Source: Pseudobutyrivibrio sp. UBA1225 (lineage in GTDB: Bacteria > Bacillota > Clostridia > Lachnospirales > Lachnospiraceae). Taken from it: a stretch of 24,226 bases of DNA. Made by a program: the position numbers and the translations under genes. The notes under the pieces are model-generated. The model was not told where the DNA came from. It ran no database searches and saw only the letters and a list, made by a program, of their open reading frames with translations. Below, one piece after another: positions 23,030 to 24,226 of the stretch; positions within the stretch are counted from its first letter, which is position 1, and each line of letters begins with the position of its first letter. Location: assembly GCA_002309345.1 (NCBI GenBank), contig DBWZ01000082.1, positions 1 to 24,226 on the forward strand, in the 5' to 3' direction.

Positions 23030-24106
23030 ATGAAATCAGGTTTTTTGGCACAGGGAGTTGCTATTGCGCTTGGATTGAGCACAATGATGGCACCCCAGGG
23101 GAGTGCAGAAACCGAGACTAATGAAAATGAAAGTGTAATTGAGGCAACAACAGAAGTTTCTACTGAAGATATAGTGGGAAAAGAAGAAGACGCGGATGAG
23201 ACAGAAGAATCAGTTGAGGTAGATGAATCTGAGGAAGAGGATGAGGCAGAAGCGATAGACGAATCAAACGCAGATGACCTTGTACCCGGATATATATATA
23301 TCTATCATCATACAATAAATGGTATACAATTTAAGCTTGTACTGGATCTTTCGGATTGGCAGAAGCATACCAAAGCAGAAGATCTTTTGAAAATCAAGGA
23401 GCTGTTCTATGAAGTATATCCACAGATGTACGATAGATTCGGCGGGTATAAACCATCCCCTACGGATGTAGAAATAAAGGTTAGAAATTACACTAATGAT
23501 GAGGATAATCCGGCTGCTTACACAACAAAAAACCAGATTTATCTTAATGACAAATTTCTAGAAAGTAATCCAATGCATTACGACTGTATGACCCATGAGC
23601 TTGCGCACGTTATCCAAAATGGATGGGCTGGCGAAAAGGTTGAATATGGAATGGATTCGATAGAATCTTTCGCCAATTATTGCAGATTCGTATATGCGTA
23701 TAAAGATGGAAGATATAATGATATGGTTCACGAGATGAAAGACGCCGAAGCAAAAAATGTTCGTGATAAGTCTACAAGATTTTTAGTATGGCTCGACCAG
23801 CAGGCATTATCATCTGACCGCGATATTATGCGCGACTACTTTGAATTATGCAGTGATGGTTCATACACTAAAGACAACTGGGACAAGGCATGGAAAAGAC
23901 TCTTTAAGGGCACAAAGTTTGAGGGAAAATCCATCGACAAAGTGTGGAAGATGTATTTAGATTCCAAGTTTGCATATTATTCATCAAAGGCAGCGGATGA
24001 AAACAGTAAATCTGAGCTCATTGAAAAAACAGACGTAAGAAATTACATTAAGAAAAACGCTTTTTCACAGAAATATGAGGATAGTTTAAAAGCGAAAAAG
24101 AAATAA
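23030..24106 (+). CDS. Secreted HExxH metallopeptidase, BSP-like, second of a pair
   Basis: 358 residues; paralogue of the preceding gene, 45 bases downstream and probably co-transcribed. Ribosome site AAGGAAGGAAG at 23008-23018. The signal peptide probably ends at GSA (residue 26). A longer and more acidic spacer (~27-83, rich in Glu/Asp) follows. The catalytic region has THELAH with H189, E190 and H193, and E212 in ESFANY as the candidate third ligand. RFLVWLD (250-256) and KSIDKVWKMY (300-309) are the BSP-type motifs. The shared YEVYPQMYDRFG, IQNGW, YAYKDG, LFKGTKFEGK and TDVRNYIKK blocks show duplication, while the acidic spacer and the 150-180 region are diverged. It lacks the VQQEA repeat of its partner. 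Activity is predicted from the motif only. Confidence 0.8.
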   Translation: MKSGFLAQGVAIALGLSTMMAPQGSAETETNENESVIEATTEVSTEDIVGKEEDADETEESVEVDESEEEDEAEAIDESNADDLVPGYIYIYHHTINGIQFKLVLDLSDWQKHTKAEDLLKIKELFYEVYPQMYDRFGGYKPSPTDVEIKVRNYTNDEDNPAAYTTKNQIYLNDKFLESNPMHYDCMTHELAHVIQNGWAGEKVEYGMDSIESFANYCRFVYAYKDGRYNDMVHEMKDAEAKNVRDKSTRFLVWLDQQALSSDRDIMRDYFELCSDGSYTKDNWDKAWKRLFKGTKFEGKSIDKVWKMYLDSKFAYYSSKAADENSKSELIEKTDVRNYIKKNAFSQKYEDSLKAKKK

Positions 24107-24143
24107 AGAGATGTGCAGGCGAATAGCGCATACGGAGAATGAA

Positions 24144-24174
24144 ACGGGTACCGCAAATGCGGTGCCCGTTTTTT
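24144..24174 (+). terminator. Intrinsic terminator after the peptidase pair
   Basis: ACGGGTACCGC (24144-24154) pairs with GCGGTGCCCGT (24159-24169), with one G-T pair and a four-base loop, followed by a six-T run. Confidence 0.92.
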
Positions 24175-24217
24175 ACCTTATAGGAAATTGCTTTGCAATC
24201 TCCTATAAGGTAAAAAA
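24169..24217 (+). repeat. Terminator-appended hairpin element, copy 2
   Basis: A perfect 17-bp inverted repeat (24169-24185 with 24201-24217; arms contain ACCTTATAGGA and TCCTATAAGGT). It is extended, after one mismatch, by ATTGC/GCAAT around a TTT loop. The outer ends are T6 and A6, so the structure could work in both directions. Its left arm begins in the T run of the preceding terminator. It resembles the element at 20722-20768. Confidence 0.8.
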
Positions 24218-24226
24218 CACACTTCG

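Overview
The window looks like chromosome from a low-to-moderate GC Gram-positive anaerobe. It has strong GGAGG-type ribosome sites, a class B sortase, an LTA-synthase-family enzyme, acidic Ig-repeat surface proteins and BspA-like repeats. This fits a Lachnospiraceae-type Firmicute (Butyrivibrio or Pseudobutyrivibrio would be my guess). The taxonomic placement is inference from protein style, not from a marker gene. No rRNA, tRNA, CRISPR array, transposase or integrase was seen.

Layout: (1) 1-1012 holds a G-rich leader, then a two-gene Fic toxin/VbhA-like antitoxin module closed by an intrinsic terminator. (2) 1219-14903 is a same-strand surface block: a giant 3343-residue secreted repeat protein, a class B sortase 15 bases downstream, a 605-residue BspA-like protein with a C-terminal membrane anchor and a sorting-signal-like TPTTAD motif, and a small YhhN/TMEM86-type membrane protein. 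A strong terminator-like hairpin lies inside the first codons of the last gene. (3) 14949-15509 (minus) encodes an unrecognised charged coiled-coil protein. (4) 15662-18229 (minus) and 18420-20696 (plus) are divergent genes: a membrane-tethered protein with a likely propeller region and a C39-like C-terminus lacking the expected Cys and His, and an LTA-synthase-type phosphoglycerol transferase with an extra C-terminal domain. Candidate promoters for the two face each other across a 23-bp dyad. (5) 20902-21780 is an unrecognised soluble protein. (6) 21929-24106 is a tandem pair of secreted HExxH proteins resembling the plant/bacterial basic secretory protein (BSP) peptidase family.

Most of the window therefore concerns the cell envelope: display of large repeat proteins, sortase attachment, polyanionic polymer synthesis and secreted proteolysis. 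A joint role is inference from proximity. The points most worth following are the sortase paired with a non-LPXTG substrate and an anchorless giant protein, the catalytically dead-looking C39-like protein divergent from the LTA synthase, the two inverted repeats inside the YhhN gene, the two 7-9-7 promoter dyads, and a similar hairpin element placed directly after two terminators.
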